64,000 nt of DNA from Bradyrhizobium sp. (GCF_004799405.1 NZ_SSMW01000070.1:1-64000); one strand, 5' to 3'; counted from the first letter of the stretch, positions 44,338 to 54,465 are shown. Translations and numbers: made by a program. The notes: a model not told the origin generated them from the letters alone.

Positions 44338-44838
44338 ATGCGCATGGCGGTTGCCATTCTCGGGCTTTTGGCGCTGGCCGGCTGCACGGCGGAGGCTCCG
44401 ATCGAACAGCCGAGCATGTATGTCAGCATGGCCAACGGCGACGCCAAGCTCGATCCGCTGGCTGCGGCCTCGATGATCTCGCTGTACCGGCAGAACAACG
44501 GCCTCGGCGGGGTGACCGTCGATCCCGAACTGATGAAGCTCGCCGAACAGCAGTCGCAGGCGATGGCCAGCCGCAACAAGCTCGACCACGATGTGAAAGC
44601 GCCGCTGGCGCAGCGCCTGAACGCGTCCGGATATCCCGCGACGCTGGCGGTACAGAATGTGTCCGCCGGATATCACACCCTGGCCGAGGCATTTTCAGGC
44701 TGGCGCGATTCACCCCCGCATCGGGCCAATATGCTGAAAAACGGTGTCACAAAATTAGGCATCGCGGCGAGCTATGCTCCGAACACCAAATACAAGGTGT
44801 TCTGGACGCTCATTATGGCGTCATCGGAAGTGCGATAA
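44338..44838 (+). CDS. CAP-domain lipoprotein
   Basis: 166 residues from ATG 44338. Lipobox ALAGC near residue 18; the CAP/SCP domain follows: LISLYRQNNGLGGVTVDPEL, LDHDV, GYHTLAEAFSGWRDSPPHRA and MLKNGVTKLGIA. CAP proteins are secreted with no fixed activity. ATG 44338 stands 3 bases after a GGGGGCG ribosome-site-like run. Confidence 0.85.
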   Translation: MRMAVAILGLLALAGCTAEAPIEQPSMYVSMANGDAKLDPLAAASMISLYRQNNGLGGVTVDPELMKLAEQQSQAMASRNKLDHDVKAPLAQRLNASGYPATLAVQNVSAGYHTLAEAFSGWRDSPPHRANMLKNGVTKLGIAASYAPNTKYKVFWTLIMASSEVR

Positions 44839-44932
44839 CTGCGGCGTGAATACGGGTTCGTTGGCTCGCTGATTGACGCCGCCGCGAAGGGACGCCACGG
44901 TACAACCTCATTTTATTGGTCGACCCATCTCG

Positions 44933-46114
44933 ATGTCGGATTCCGCCAACTCAGCACCAGCCAGTACGCCTGCGAATGCGCAGCGTGTGCTTGTCCTGCA
45001 GGGCGGCGGCGCGCTCGGCTCCTACCAGGCCGGCGCCTATCAGGCCTTGTGTCGCAACGATTTCGAACCGGAATGGGTGGCCGGCATTTCGATCGGCGCC
45101 ATCAACGCCGCGATCATCGCCGGCAATCCGCCAGAGAAGCGGCTGGAGCGCCTCAAGGAATTCTGGGAACAGGTTTCTTCCCCGGTGTCCTGGAATCCGC
45201 TCACCCCGGGCACTCGTGAGCGCTCCTATTTCAATGAGACCAGTGCCGCATGGGTCGCAACTTTCGGCGTGCCCGGGTTCTTCACGCCGCGATTTCCCCC
45301 GGCGCCGCTGTGGCCGCAGGGCAGTCCGCAGTCGCAGAGCTATTACGACACCACGCCGCTGCGTGCGACGCTGGAGCGGCTGGTCGATTTCGATCTGATC
45401 AACAACGGCAAAACCCGGCTCAGTGTCGGGGCGGTCGGCGTGACATCCGGCAATTTCAGGTATTTCGACAGTGTCGAGTTCAGGAAACTGGGCAAGAAGA
45501 TCGGCCCCGAACACATCATGGCGTCCGGCGCGCTACCGCCGGGATTTCCTTCCGTCGTCATCGAGGGCGAGCATTACTGGGACGGCGGCATCGCCTCGAA
45601 CACGCCGCTCGATTATGTGCTGGATGAAGGTGTCAACAACGACCTGCTGATCTTCCAGGTCGACCTGTTCAGCGCGCGAGGCCCGCTGCCGACATCGCTG
45701 CTTGAAGCCGCAGAGCGCGAAAAGGACATCCGTTATTCCAGCCGCACCCGCATGAATACCGACAAGAACAAGCAGGTTCACAACATCCGCAAGGCGCTGC
45801 GCGACCTGATCGGCCGGTTGCCCGACGACCTCAGGCAGGATCCGTCGGTTGAAATCCTGCGCCAGGCCGCCAGGGAAAACACCGTCACGGTGGTGCACCT
45901 GATCTACCGCAGCAAGAACCACGAATCGTCGTCCAGGGATTACGATTTTTCGCATGTCGGCATGGTCGAACACTGGAGCGCCGGGGAGCGCGACGTTCAT
46001 CTGTCGATGCAGTACAGGGACTGGCTGGAACGGCCACAGTCCGGCGAAACCATGGTGACTTACGATCTCACGGGGGATGACAGCGAATTCCCCATTGAAA
46101 AGCAGGAGAAATAA
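44933..46114 (+). CDS. Patatin-like phospholipase
   Basis: 393 residues from ATG 44933. Oxyanion motif GGGALGSYQAGAYQAL, nucleophile elbow GISIGAINAA (Ser) and catalytic Asp in WDGGIASNTPLDYV: the Ser-Asp dyad. A DUF3734-like C-terminus follows (VEILRQAARENTVTVVHLIY). Acts as lipase or acyl-hydrolase. Next to 3-hydroxybutyrate dehydrogenase, a pairing often seen with PHB-linked genes. Confidence 0.9.
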   Translation: MSDSANSAPASTPANAQRVLVLQGGGALGSYQAGAYQALCRNDFEPEWVAGISIGAINAAIIAGNPPEKRLERLKEFWEQVSSPVSWNPLTPGTRERSYFNETSAAWVATFGVPGFFTPRFPPAPLWPQGSPQSQSYYDTTPLRATLERLVDFDLINNGKTRLSVGAVGVTSGNFRYFDSVEFRKLGKKIGPEHIMASGALPPGFPSVVIEGEHYWDGGIASNTPLDYVLDEGVNNDLLIFQVDLFSARGPLPTSLLEAAEREKDIRYSSRTRMNTDKNKQVHNIRKALRDLIGRLPDDLRQDPSVEILRQAARENTVTVVHLIYRSKNHESSSRDYDFSHVGMVEHWSAGERDVHLSMQYRDWLERPQSGETMVTYDLTGDDSEFPIEKQEK

Positions 46115-46115
46115 A

Positions 46116-46904
46116 ATGGCTACGTTGACAGGCAAGACCGCGGTTGTGACCGGCTCGACCAGTGGCATCGGACTGGCTTACGCGCGCGCCTTTGCGGGCG
46201 CCGGCGCCAACATCGTCATCAACGGGATGGGCGCGCCCGCCGACATCGAGAAGGAACGCGCCGCCATCGAGACCGACTTCAAGGTCAAGGCGGTCCATTC
46301 CCCCGCCGACATGACCAAGCCCGCCGAAATTGCCGGCATGATCGCGCTCGGCGAAACCACGTTCGGTTCGGTCGACATTCTGGTCAACAATGCCGGCATC
46401 CAGTTCGTATCGCCGATCGAGGAATTTCCGATCGACAAATGGGACGCGATCATCGCGATCAACTTGTCGGCAGCCTTTCACGGCATCCGCGCCGTCATTC
46501 CCGGCATGAAGAAGCGCGGCTGGGGCCGCATCATCAACACCGCCTCGGCGCATTCGCTGGTGGCCTCGCCGTTCAAGTCGGCCTATGTCTCGGCCAAGCA
46601 CGGCATCGCCGGATTGACCAAGACCGCGGCGCTCGAGCTTGCGACCTTCAAGATCACCTGCAACTGCATCAGCCCCGGCTATGTCTGGACCCCGCTGGTG
46701 GAGAAGCAGATTCCCGATACCATGAAGGCGCGCAACCTGACCAAGGAGCAGGTCATTCACGACGTGCTATTGGCGGCGCAGCCGACCAAGGAGTTCGTCA
46801 CCTCCGAGCAGGTCGCGGCACTGGCGCTGTTTCTCTGCGGCGACGATGCCGCGCAAATCACCGGCGCCAATCTGTCGATCGACGGCGGCTGGACCGCGGC
46901 GTAG
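46116..46904 (+). CDS. bdhA: 3-hydroxybutyrate dehydrogenase
   Basis: 262 residues, with AGGAGAA upstream of ATG 46116. SDR fold: TGSTSGIG cofactor loop, NNAG, Ser in ASAHSLVAS, YVSAKHG (Tyr-Lys) and SPGYVWTPLVEKQIPD, the substrate loop of D-3-hydroxybutyrate dehydrogenases. Converts 3-hydroxybutyrate to acetoacetate in PHB use. The patatin gene precedes it. Confidence 0.92.
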   Translation: MATLTGKTAVVTGSTSGIGLAYARAFAGAGANIVINGMGAPADIEKERAAIETDFKVKAVHSPADMTKPAEIAGMIALGETTFGSVDILVNNAGIQFVSPIEEFPIDKWDAIIAINLSAAFHGIRAVIPGMKKRGWGRIINTASAHSLVASPFKSAYVSAKHGIAGLTKTAALELATFKITCNCISPGYVWTPLVEKQIPDTMKARNLTKEQVIHDVLLAAQPTKEFVTSEQVAALALFLCGDDAAQITGANLSIDGGWTAA

Positions 46905-46912
46905 GGACATTC

Positions 46913-46980
46913 GTCATGCCCCGCCACCGGGTCTCGCCTTCGGCGAGCCCGATGACAGGCTCCAGCCGGGGCATCCAGTA
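46913..46980. repeat. REP-like palindrome
   Basis: Outer arms TGCCCCG/CGGGGCA enclose inner GCTC/GAGC pairs with CCTTCGG; the same family as the other intergenic palindromes here. It lies between convergent genes. Confidence 0.6.
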
Positions 46981-47014
46981 TTCCGTGACGGCCAGGCTGA
47001 ACGCTGTCGCTTGG

Positions 47015-48379
47015 CTACTTGCCGAACGCCAGCACGTGCAGGCCGAGCCGCTGCCGCACGATCCAGAACAACAGGATGGTCTCGAACGTCAGCGAGATCG
47101 AGGTCGCGGCCGCAGCGCCGTAGCCGCCGAACCGCGGTACCAGCGCGACGCAGAGCGCCACGTTCATGACAAAGGCCAGGCCATAGGCCATCGCGCAAAT
47201 GTGCTGGTGGCCGAGCATGTTGAGCAGCCGCTCGACCGGGCCGATCGCCGAGCGCACCACGAGGCCAACCGCCGCGATGAACATGATGTCGTAACCGGCG
47301 ACGAATTGCGGTCCGAACAGCCACAACAGCGGCTTGCCCAGCGCCAGCAGCATGACGGTCGCGGCCAATGACGGCCAGAACGTCCACTGGATCGCATGCG
47401 CCACGTAGGCCGACAGCCGCGCCTTGTCGCCGCTGGCGTGATATTCGGCAAAACGGTGCGCCGTCGTCGCCGCCATCGCGTAGTGAATAAAGGACACCAG
47501 CGCTAGCGTCTTCACTACGGCGAAATACAGACCGACCTCTTCGGAGGGCCGAAACTGCTGCAGCACCAGCACGTCGGTATAGGACAGCAACAGGTAGAAT
47601 CCCTCGACCATCAGGATCGGCAGCGAGACCGCGAGCCATCCGCGGAAATCGTAGGCCTTCGGACCGGGCTCGATCTGGTCGCCAAGCCGGCGGTTCAGCA
47701 CCATCATCTGCCCGATCATGGCGATCCACACCGCGGCCGCACTGGCGAGCATCGCAAGCGTCGCGCCGAGATGGAAGCCGAGCGCGAAGGCGCCGGCGGT
47801 AAAGCCGATGATCAGCGACTGCCGGACGATGAATTGTGGCATCAGTCCGAGCCGCATCCAGTCGTGCGAACGCGCGATGCCGTCCTGGGTGTTGGCGACC
47901 ACGAAAGCCGGCAGCGTGACGCAGCCTATATACAAAGGAACGATCTCGCTCGCGCCCATCCACGGCGACAGCAGCTTGACGACGCAAGCCAGCAGCGCTG
48001 CCACCACGGTCGACACGATAAAGGTGATCCAGCGGCTGCCGGACAGAAAGCCGCGCAGCAGCGCATGCTGGCCGCCGGCACGATATTCCGGAATGATCTT
48101 TTGCGCCGACGCCGAGATGCCGAAATCCATCATGCTGCCGAGCAGCAGCACCCAGGTCCAGACATAGACATAGACGCCATAGTCGGAGCCGCCCATCCAG
48201 CGCGCCAGCAGGATTTGCGAAAGATAGGCCATCGCCGCGCTGACGATGCGGATGATGAAAACCGTGCCGGCGAGGCGTTTGGTCACCGACGCTTCGCTGG
48301 AGCCGCCCAGCACCGATCGCAGCCGCGCGATCATGCCGATGGGTGAAGCTGGTGCGGATTGAGCGTCCATCGCGGCCAC
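47015..48379 (-). CDS. Lipopolysaccharide/polysaccharide flippase-like protein
   Basis: 454 residues, about 12-14 helices, of the MATE/MOP type. ASVTKRLAGTVFIIRIVSAA, LLARWMGGSDYGVYVYVW and RPSEEVGLYFAVVKTLALVS match oligosaccharide (Wzx-like) flippases. Moves lipid-linked sugar units across the inner membrane. No sugar transferase is next to it, so the substrate is unknown. Confidence 0.8.
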   Translation of the reverse strand: MAAMDAQSAPASPIGMIARLRSVLGGSSEASVTKRLAGTVFIIRIVSAAMAYLSQILLARWMGGSDYGVYVYVWTWVLLLGSMMDFGISASAQKIIPEYRAGGQHALLRGFLSGSRWITFIVSTVVAALLACVVKLLSPWMGASEIVPLYIGCVTLPAFVVANTQDGIARSHDWMRLGLMPQFIVRQSLIIGFTAGAFALGFHLGATLAMLASAAAVWIAMIGQMMVLNRRLGDQIEPGPKAYDFRGWLAVSLPILMVEGFYLLLSYTDVLVLQQFRPSEEVGLYFAVVKTLALVSFIHYAMAATTAHRFAEYHASGDKARLSAYVAHAIQWTFWPSLAATVMLLALGKPLLWLFGPQFVAGYDIMFIAAVGLVVRSAIGPVERLLNMLGHQHICAMAYGLAFVMNVALCVALVPRFGGYGAAAATSISLTFETILLFWIVRQRLGLHVLAFGK

Positions 48380-48527
48380 GGCGGGAAATTCCTCGAAGCC
48401 GCCAGGGTGCGGCGATCGTCGGGCTTATCAACGATTCCTTAAGATTCGGTCTCTCGGGGCGGGTTCCGGCAAACGCCGGAACCGGTAGTCGCAGCCGTTT
48501 TTCGGTATTCGCCGCTGCCGCAGCGGG

Positions 48528-49367
48528 TCAATTCAAATTGATATTGAATTCGTAGGAGCGCTCGCCGCCGACCAGCGTCAATTTGAGCGCGGCCCCTTCG
48601 GGGTTGGCGCCCGGAGGCAAGCCGTCAAGCTCGAAAGCGAAGCGCTTGACCCCGGGCGGGCCATGTTCGACCGGGGCCGGAACCGGCAGCGCCCAGTCGG
48701 GCGTGGGCCCTTCGACGAACAGGTTGACCTCTTTGGCGTCAGGCGTGACCACATCGACGAGCACGGTGGATTTGCCGTCGCGCTTGACGTCGCGGACGGT
48801 CAGTGGGTTGGGATCGCCGACATTGGCCGGCTTTGGCACGGTGTCGAGGGCTGCGAACAGCGCGCTGTCCTCGGTGCTCGCCACGCTGGTGAAGGCGAGT
48901 TCGGCATTGGCTTCGACGGGAATGCAGAGCTTGTCGCAGACCGCATAATTGATGTCGGCGCGGAGCGTCACCGGCTTGTCGGCATTCCTGGCGACAATCC
49001 GCAACGGCAGCACGATCTGGTCGTGATAGCCCATGGAGTGACCGCCGGCGCCGTCATCGAACTTCGCCGGCGCCGGCCACAAAACGGTCACGGCCTCGAT
49101 ATTTTCCGATTTGGAGAAGTCGAAACGCGGCGGCACGCCGGAATCGCCGGGCGTCCGCCAGTAGGTCTTCCATCCCGGCTCAAGCTGAAATCCGATGCCG
49201 CCGAGCAACACCGCGCCGCTGCGCGATCCCGCCAGCAACCGCACCGCCGAGTGTCCATCTTTCTGCCATGGCGAGGCGTCCTGGGCGCGCGCTCCGATCG
49301 CCGGCAAGGTCGCAAGCAGGATTACTGCGAAGCCGAGCGCGGCGCGCATGGGAACTATGACGGTCAT
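48528..49367 (-). CDS. DsbD N-terminal-like periplasmic protein
   Basis: 279 residues: signal ALGFAVILLATLPAIGA-RAQ, then the DsbDN domain with LLGGIGFQLEPGWKTYWRTP and, characteristically, CDKLCIP (a redox-active pair). No DsbD transmembrane or thioredoxin domain follows. Probably an accessory in thiol-redox or cytochrome maturation. ATG 49367 or 49349 could start it. Confidence 0.8.
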   Translation of the reverse strand: MTVIVPMRAALGFAVILLATLPAIGARAQDASPWQKDGHSAVRLLAGSRSGAVLLGGIGFQLEPGWKTYWRTPGDSGVPPRFDFSKSENIEAVTVLWPAPAKFDDGAGGHSMGYHDQIVLPLRIVARNADKPVTLRADINYAVCDKLCIPVEANAELAFTSVASTEDSALFAALDTVPKPANVGDPNPLTVRDVKRDGKSTVLVDVVTPDAKEVNLFVEGPTPDWALPVPAPVEHGPPGVKRFAFELDGLPPGANPEGAALKLTLVGGERSYEFNINLN

Positions 49368-49473
49368 GAGACGTCTTTACAGGCAAGCCAAGGCACAAAC
49401 CATTGAATTGCTTGTGATGTAATTCTTGACGCGGCGCGAAGCTTGATTGACAGAACCGGCACCCAATATCAGG

Positions 49474-50154
49474 ATGTGGATCAACACGAAAGTCTCTGTG
49501 CGGATGGATCCTGAAAGCAAAAGACCGAGGATTGCTCGCCGCAAGGCCGCCGGCAGCGGCGACGATGCGGCCGGTCGCGGTTACCTGGACGGTCAGCTCT
49601 TGATCGCGATGCCGGTGATGGGAGATCCGCGCTTTGCGCGTTCGGTGATCTATCTCTGTGCGCATTCCTCCGAAGGCGCCATGGGCATCATCGTCAACCA
49701 TCCCGCCGGCACCATCGATTTTCCGGAACTGCTGGTGCAGCTCGATATCATCGAGAAAGCCGACCAGATCAAATTGCCGGAAAACGCCGAGACCATGAAA
49801 GTGCTCAAGGGCGGCCCGGTCGAAACCGGCCGCGGCTTCGTGCTGCATTCGAGCGACTTTTTCATCAAGGATGCGACACTGCCGATCGACGACGTGATTT
49901 GCCTGACCGCAACCGTCGATATTCTCAAGGCGATCGCGAAGGGTGCGGGGCCGAAACACGCGGTGCTGGCGCTCGGCTATGCGCATTGGGCGCCGGGCCA
50001 GCTGGAAAGCGAAATTCAGGAAAACGACTGGCTGCACTGCGCGGCCGATCCGGACCTGATCTTCGGCGGCAACGTCGAGGAAAAATACCAGCAGGCGTTG
50101 CGCAAGATCGGGATCGATCCGGGCATGCTGTCGAACGAAGCGGGACATGCCTGA
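49474..50154 (+). CDS. YqgE/AlgH family protein
   Basis: 226 residues from ATG 49474; ATG 49504 is also possible. Family features: [60 protein letters not shown] and [21 protein letters not shown] conserved protein in the Proteobacteria without a fixed role. Confidence 0.9.
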   Translation: MWINTKVSVRMDPESKRPRIARRKAAGSGDDAAGRGYLDGQLLIAMPVMGDPRFARSVIYLCAHSSEGAMGIIVNHPAGTIDFPELLVQLDIIEKADQIKLPENAETMKVLKGGPVETGRGFVLHSSDFFIKDATLPIDDVICLTATVDILKAIAKGAGPKHAVLALGYAHWAPGQLESEIQENDWLHCAADPDLIFGGNVEEKYQQALRKIGIDPGMLSNEAGHA

Positions 50155-50160
50155 ATCGTC

Positions 50161-50182
50161 ATGCCCCGCGAAGACGGGGCAT
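50161..50182. repeat. REP-like palindrome
   Basis: ATGCCCCG-CGAAGA-CGGGGCAT after the YqgE gene; another looser palindrome (CATCGCGCTCGCC...GGCGGGCGATG) lies at about 50244-50284. Confidence 0.7.
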
Positions 50183-50296
50183 CCAGTAATCACCGACAGT
50201 AATTATTGACACCTGCGTTTACTGGATCGCCCGCCGGAGCTTGTCATCGCGCTCGCCGAAGGCGAGTCCCGGTGGCGGGCGATGACGGATGAGTAA

Positions 50297-51187
50297 CTAC
50301 TCCGCCGCCTGCTGCGCCACCGTCGGCGCGGTGCCGGCCACCGTGGCGCGGCGCATGTCGCGCGGTTGCGACTGGTCGTAGCGGCGCACGCGGTGCATGG
50401 TCTGGCGGTTGTCCCACATCACGAGGTCGTGCAGCGACCATTGGTGGACGTGGACGAATTCGCGTTGCGTGGCGTGCTCGGTGAGGTCGCGCAGCAGCAC
50501 CCGCGCCTCCGGCACCGTCATGCCCTTGATGGCGCCGGCATGCGACGACAGATACAGCGACTTGCGGCCGTGCACCGGATGGGTGCGCACCAGACGCTGC
50601 AGCACCGGCTTGAACAGCTGCTTTTCTTCCTCGCTGTAATCCAGGAATCCCAGCGAGCCCCGCGAATACATCAGCGAATGCTCGCATATCAGGTCCTCGA
50701 TCTCGGTCTTGGTCTCGTCGTCGAGCGCGTCATAGGCCGCGCGCATGTCGGCGAATTCGGTGTTGCCGCCCTTGAGGTTCACCACGCGCGCCGACAGCAA
50801 CGAAAATTTCGCCGGGATCGGACGGAACGAACTGTCGGAATGCCACAGGCAATTGCCGAGGTTGAACAGATGGACGCGGCTGTCGCGCGGCAGCGGCTTG
50901 CCGTCCCTGTCGAGGTTGGAGACGTCATTGAGACCGGTCTTGGCGAGGCGCGAATCTTCCGGCTTGACGACATTGCCGCCGCGCGGATTTTCGCGCTCGC
51001 CGAAATTCAGTGCGAAGGCCAGTTGCTGCTCGTCGGTAATGTCCTGGCCGCGGAACAGCAGCACGGCATATTTGTCCATGCCGGCCTCGATATCGGCGGC
51101 TTGCTGCGGCGTCAGTGGCTTCCTCAAGTCGACGCCGGAGACCTCGCCGAAAAAATGCGGGTGAAGCTGCCGGATCGCGATCGTCAT
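50297..51187 (-). CDS. TauD/TfdA-family alpha-ketoglutarate dioxygenase (TfdA-alpha-like)
   Basis: 296 residues. Fe(II) ligands H116-x-D118 in CLWHSDSSF and H265 in TMHRVRRYD; the Arg that binds 2-oxoglutarate is near 276-280. HFFGEVSGVDLRKPLTPQQA and the middle motifs LNDVSNLDRDGKPLPRDSRV and SHAGAIKGM resemble the TfdA-alpha enzymes of Bradyrhizobium that cut 2,4-D, though a natural substrate is likelier in a core setting. An SDR gene follows on the opposite strand. Confidence 0.85.
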   Translation of the reverse strand: MTIAIRQLHPHFFGEVSGVDLRKPLTPQQAADIEAGMDKYAVLLFRGQDITDEQQLAFALNFGERENPRGGNVVKPEDSRLAKTGLNDVSNLDRDGKPLPRDSRVHLFNLGNCLWHSDSSFRPIPAKFSLLSARVVNLKGGNTEFADMRAAYDALDDETKTEIEDLICEHSLMYSRGSLGFLDYSEEEKQLFKPVLQRLVRTHPVHGRKSLYLSSHAGAIKGMTVPEARVLLRDLTEHATQREFVHVHQWSLHDLVMWDNRQTMHRVRRYDQSQPRDMRRATVAGTAPTVAQQAAE

Positions 51188-51373
51188 GGCGTTCCTCCTG
51201 ATCGGGGCGAGCGGTTGCCCCCGCTCGATTGGCTAAAAAACTACTCCCTGACCGTGCGATGTCAACGGATAGCGAGCATGGTTATTACTTCCGCTGCGGT
51301 CGTGCGCTGCAGGATTGACAAGGTTCGCCCCGATCCCCAGAGAGGTCGAACCGGATGAAGGGATGATCGGGCC

Positions 51374-52108
51374 ATGAACGAACTCGATTTCAGCGCCAAG
51401 CAGGTTCTCGTGGTCGGCGGCTCCAGCGGCATCGGCAACGGCATCGCGCAGGCGTTCCGGACCAGGGGCGCGCGGGTGCAGGTCTGCGGCACGCGCGGCG
51501 CCGCCGCCGATTATTCGGCGAGCGAGGGATCGAATCTCGAGGGCCTCGACTATATCCGCCTCGACGTCAGCGATGCGAAGGCGATCGAGGATTTCAAGCC
51601 GCCGTTCGAACGGCTCGATGTGCTGGTGCTGGCGCAGGGAGCCGTGATCTACCGGCGCGGCGAATTCGAGATGCCCGGATTTCGTCAGGTGCTGGAGGTC
51701 AACCTGGTCAGCCTGATGGCCTGCGCCATCAAATTCCATCGGATGCTGAGCGCCGCCAAGGGCTCGCTCATCATCGTCAGTTCGACCGCCGCCTATCATT
51801 CGACCAGGGGCAATCCGGCCTACAATGCCTCGAAGAGCGGCGCCGTCGGGTTGACGCGGACGCTGGCCGAAGCCTGGGCCGAGGATGGCATTCGCGTCAA
51901 CGGCATCGCGCCCGGCCTTGTCGACACCAAGATGACCAGGGTGACGACATCCAATCCGAAGCGGCTGCAGGGCGCGATCGAGCGGATTCCGCTGAAGCGA
52001 TTGGGAACGCCGGCCGACATGGCCGGCGCCGCGCTGTTTCTGGCGTCGCCGCTGGCATCCTACATCGTCGGCCAGACCCTGGTGGTCGACGGCGGGCTGA
52101 TTCTGTAG
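51374..52108 (+). CDS. SDR-family oxidoreductase
   Basis: 244 residues. NAD(P) loop VVGGSSGIGNGIA, active Ser in IIVSSTAAYHST, YNASKSG (Tyr-Lys), VNGIAPGLVDTKM. The substrate is unknown. It diverges from the TfdA-like gene with a 190-base gap, so the pair may share control and a pathway. Confidence 0.9.
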   Translation: MNELDFSAKQVLVVGGSSGIGNGIAQAFRTRGARVQVCGTRGAAADYSASEGSNLEGLDYIRLDVSDAKAIEDFKPPFERLDVLVLAQGAVIYRRGEFEMPGFRQVLEVNLVSLMACAIKFHRMLSAAKGSLIIVSSTAAYHSTRGNPAYNASKSGAVGLTRTLAEAWAEDGIRVNGIAPGLVDTKMTRVTTSNPKRLQGAIERIPLKRLGTPADMAGAALFLASPLASYIVGQTLVVDGGLIL

Positions 52109-52168
52109 GAACCGGAATTGGTCTCATCGGTTACATCCTGCGACAATCATCTCCGAGGAGTGACCGTG

Positions 52169-52558
52169 ATGGACAAGGATCGAATTGCCGGCTCGGCAAA
52201 GGATATCGCCGGTAAAGCCGAAGATGCCGCCGGCGATGTCGTCGCTGACGCGAGACTGCAGGCCGCGGGCCGGGCGCGAGAGGCGGCCGGCACCGTGCAG
52301 AACCTGTACGGCCAGGCCAAGGATGCCGCGCGCGACGCGACCGATGCGGCCGTGAATTATGCCAAGGACACCTACAAGAACGCCTACGAGAACAGCGGCG
52401 ATACACTGCGCGACGGCTCGCAGGCGGTGTCGAAAAAAGTGCGGGATAATCCGCTCGGTGCGCTGATGATCGCAGGCGGCATCGGTTTTGCGCTGGCGCT
52501 GTTGATGACGCGCCAGCCGCGCCGGCCGCCGCCGCAGCGCTGGCGGTATTATGGTTGA
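52169..52558 (+). CDS. CsbD-like stress protein with C-terminal membrane helix
   Basis: 129 residues from ATG 52169, with GAGGAG upstream. The N-terminus DKDRIAGSAKDIAGKAEDAA and repeated Ala-rich helices (GAAG type) match CsbD. The C-terminal helix GALMIAGGIGFALALLMTRQ then resembles the DUF883/ElaB anchor. Probably a stress-induced, membrane-attached helix protein. Confidence 0.8.
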   Translation: MDKDRIAGSAKDIAGKAEDAAGDVVADARLQAAGRAREAAGTVQNLYGQAKDAARDATDAAVNYAKDTYKNAYENSGDTLRDGSQAVSKKVRDNPLGALMIAGGIGFALALLMTRQPRRPPPQRWRYYG

Positions 52559-52609
52559 CCTGGCTCGTCATTTCCGGGTTCGCGCTTGCGCGCGCCGGCG
52601 AATGACGGG

Positions 52610-54262
52610 TTACCGCGTGAACAATCCCGGCACCGACGCCGAGCGTCCGACATTGGCCGGCGGGCGCGGCGCGGTGGGCGCACGCTGCGCGGGCTGCTGC
52701 TGCTGGGGCTGAGGTTGGGCCTGCGGCTGTCGCGGCCCGGCGCCGAGGCCAAAGAAGTCCCGCAACGATGGCGAGCCCTGACGAAGCTTTTTCGGTTTCG
52801 GCGGCGTCCCCGGAGCGAAAGGCGTTCCATCGGGTCCCACCGCTGCGACCGGCGTTTCTCCCTTGGCCTGTTCGCGTCCGACTTCGCGGCGCGGCCAGGC
52901 GAAATCATCGGCGCGGCCGGCCGGTGGCGCCAGCGGTTCGCCCTTGACCAGGGTTCGCGCCGCCAGCGCATCGACCGCCGCGGGGCGTGAGCCGGGTCCG
53001 CCGAGCAATTGATCGGTGCCGACGGAAGATGCCACCAGCGGCAGGATCGGTCCCGCCAGCGGACGCGGCGCGGGCTGGCCGGGCAGCGCGTTGGCGTCGG
53101 GCGTGGCCGGCTCGGTCGGCAGCGCGATCGGCGCCGAACGAGCTGCCATTAACCGGGTGACTTCACGTTCCACGTAATGCGCAAGCTTGCGCGCGCCCGG
53201 CGGGGTAAAGAACACGCCATCGTAGGAGCGCAGGTTGCGGGGCTGGCCTTCGAAGTCCGGGCCCCTTTGCAGGAAGCGGCCGGCTTCGTCGACGAACCCG
53301 TCCCAGACGTCGACATAGGTAATGCCGGCCTTGCCGGCGGCATCGCGATACAGCGAATCCAGGAATAGCATGTCCGCCGTACCCTTGATGCCGCGCACCG
53401 CGGGAAGGCCGACCCACAGCACCGGCACGCCCTTGGATTTCAGGACGGCGATCATCTCTTCGATTTTCTTGGTGTAGAGTTCGACCCAGCGTTCCTCGCG
53501 AAACTGATAAATGCCGTTCGGCGAGCGTGTGCTTTTCTCCGGCACGATGGCGGGCGGGGCATCGTCGGCATCGTCCGGCGACAATTCGGTATCGACGATT
53601 TTTTCGTCGGGCTTGGCGGCGGCGTCGGTCTCGCCATCCGGCTTGGCAGCGGGTTTGGCCTCCGCGGGCTTCGCATCCGGTTTGGCGCGGGCGTCTTTCT
53701 TGTCGCTCTTCTTGTCGGCCGGCTTGCTGTCGGATTTCTCGGCCGCCGGCTCCCGCATCGGGATGCGGTCGTTGAGGCCGAGCATGACCACGATGGCGTC
53801 CGGCTTTTCGGCAGCGAGAATGCCCTTGGCGGCGGCCGCCCAGTCGACCGGATCGCCCTTGGGCTGATATCGGATGAGGCCCGAGACGGTCTTGTGCCGG
53901 CGGATCACGCCCATTTCGGGCTGTTCGACATAGGCTTCCTCGAGACCGTAGGCGAGCCAGTCGGCCATGCCGTCGCCGAGCACCAGCACATTGCGTTCCG
54001 GTACGGTCTCGCGTTTTTCGGGTGGCGGCGCCTTGGAGTCGTCGTGGATGACCCGCCTCGGCGCCTGCTGCTGGAACGGCGCGAACAGGTCGCCGCCGAA
54101 CCATCCGCCGCCGCGGGATTGCGGCTGCGGCCGCGCCGGTCCGCCGAAATTGAAGAACTGCGCCGATGCCGGCGCGATGACGCCGACCAGCAGTGCTGTC
54201 GCCAGCGCGATCAGCGGGCCGCGCTCGGTCAACACGCCCAGAAAGGATTTCGGCTTTGGCAT
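52610..54262 (-). CDS. DUF459 SGNH-hydrolase-like protein
   Basis: 550 residues from ATG 54262. A signal (GPLIALATALLVGVIAPASA) precedes a Pro/Gln linker, then the SGNH hydrolase fold: NVLVLGDGMADWLAYGLEEA (GDS-like; the Ser position reads G), VVMLGLNDRIP with Asn, and GVFFTPPGARKLAHYVEREV with His. A Lys/Ala/Asp-rich insert (about 215-280) splits the domain and a Pro-rich tail closes it. DUF459 proteins are periplasmic, possibly acting on surface polysaccharide. An upstream frame to 54367 has no good start. Confidence 0.85.
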   Translation of the reverse strand: MPKPKSFLGVLTERGPLIALATALLVGVIAPASAQFFNFGGPARPQPQSRGGGWFGGDLFAPFQQQAPRRVIHDDSKAPPPEKRETVPERNVLVLGDGMADWLAYGLEEAYVEQPEMGVIRRHKTVSGLIRYQPKGDPVDWAAAAKGILAAEKPDAIVVMLGLNDRIPMREPAAEKSDSKPADKKSDKKDARAKPDAKPAEAKPAAKPDGETDAAAKPDEKIVDTELSPDDADDAPPAIVPEKSTRSPNGIYQFREERWVELYTKKIEEMIAVLKSKGVPVLWVGLPAVRGIKGTADMLFLDSLYRDAAGKAGITYVDVWDGFVDEAGRFLQRGPDFEGQPRNLRSYDGVFFTPPGARKLAHYVEREVTRLMAARSAPIALPTEPATPDANALPGQPAPRPLAGPILPLVASSVGTDQLLGGPGSRPAAVDALAARTLVKGEPLAPPAGRADDFAWPRREVGREQAKGETPVAAVGPDGTPFAPGTPPKPKKLRQGSPSLRDFFGLGAGPRQPQAQPQPQQQQPAQRAPTAPRPPANVGRSASVPGLFTR

Positions 54263-54465
54263 GCGCTCGGTTCGCAAGGTAAATCTTGGGCCATCATAAT
54301 AGTGGAATCGGGCCGCAAGCGGGCAGATTCGGCAAGCCATAAACCGGGCATCGGCCACCGCCGTCAAGGGCGGTGCGAAAATGTCGCCTTCAGGGTTACT
54401 TTTGGCGCGTTTTCAAGCGAAAGCCTGCCCCGGACACGATCCGGGGTAGCGACTGGAACCGGCGT

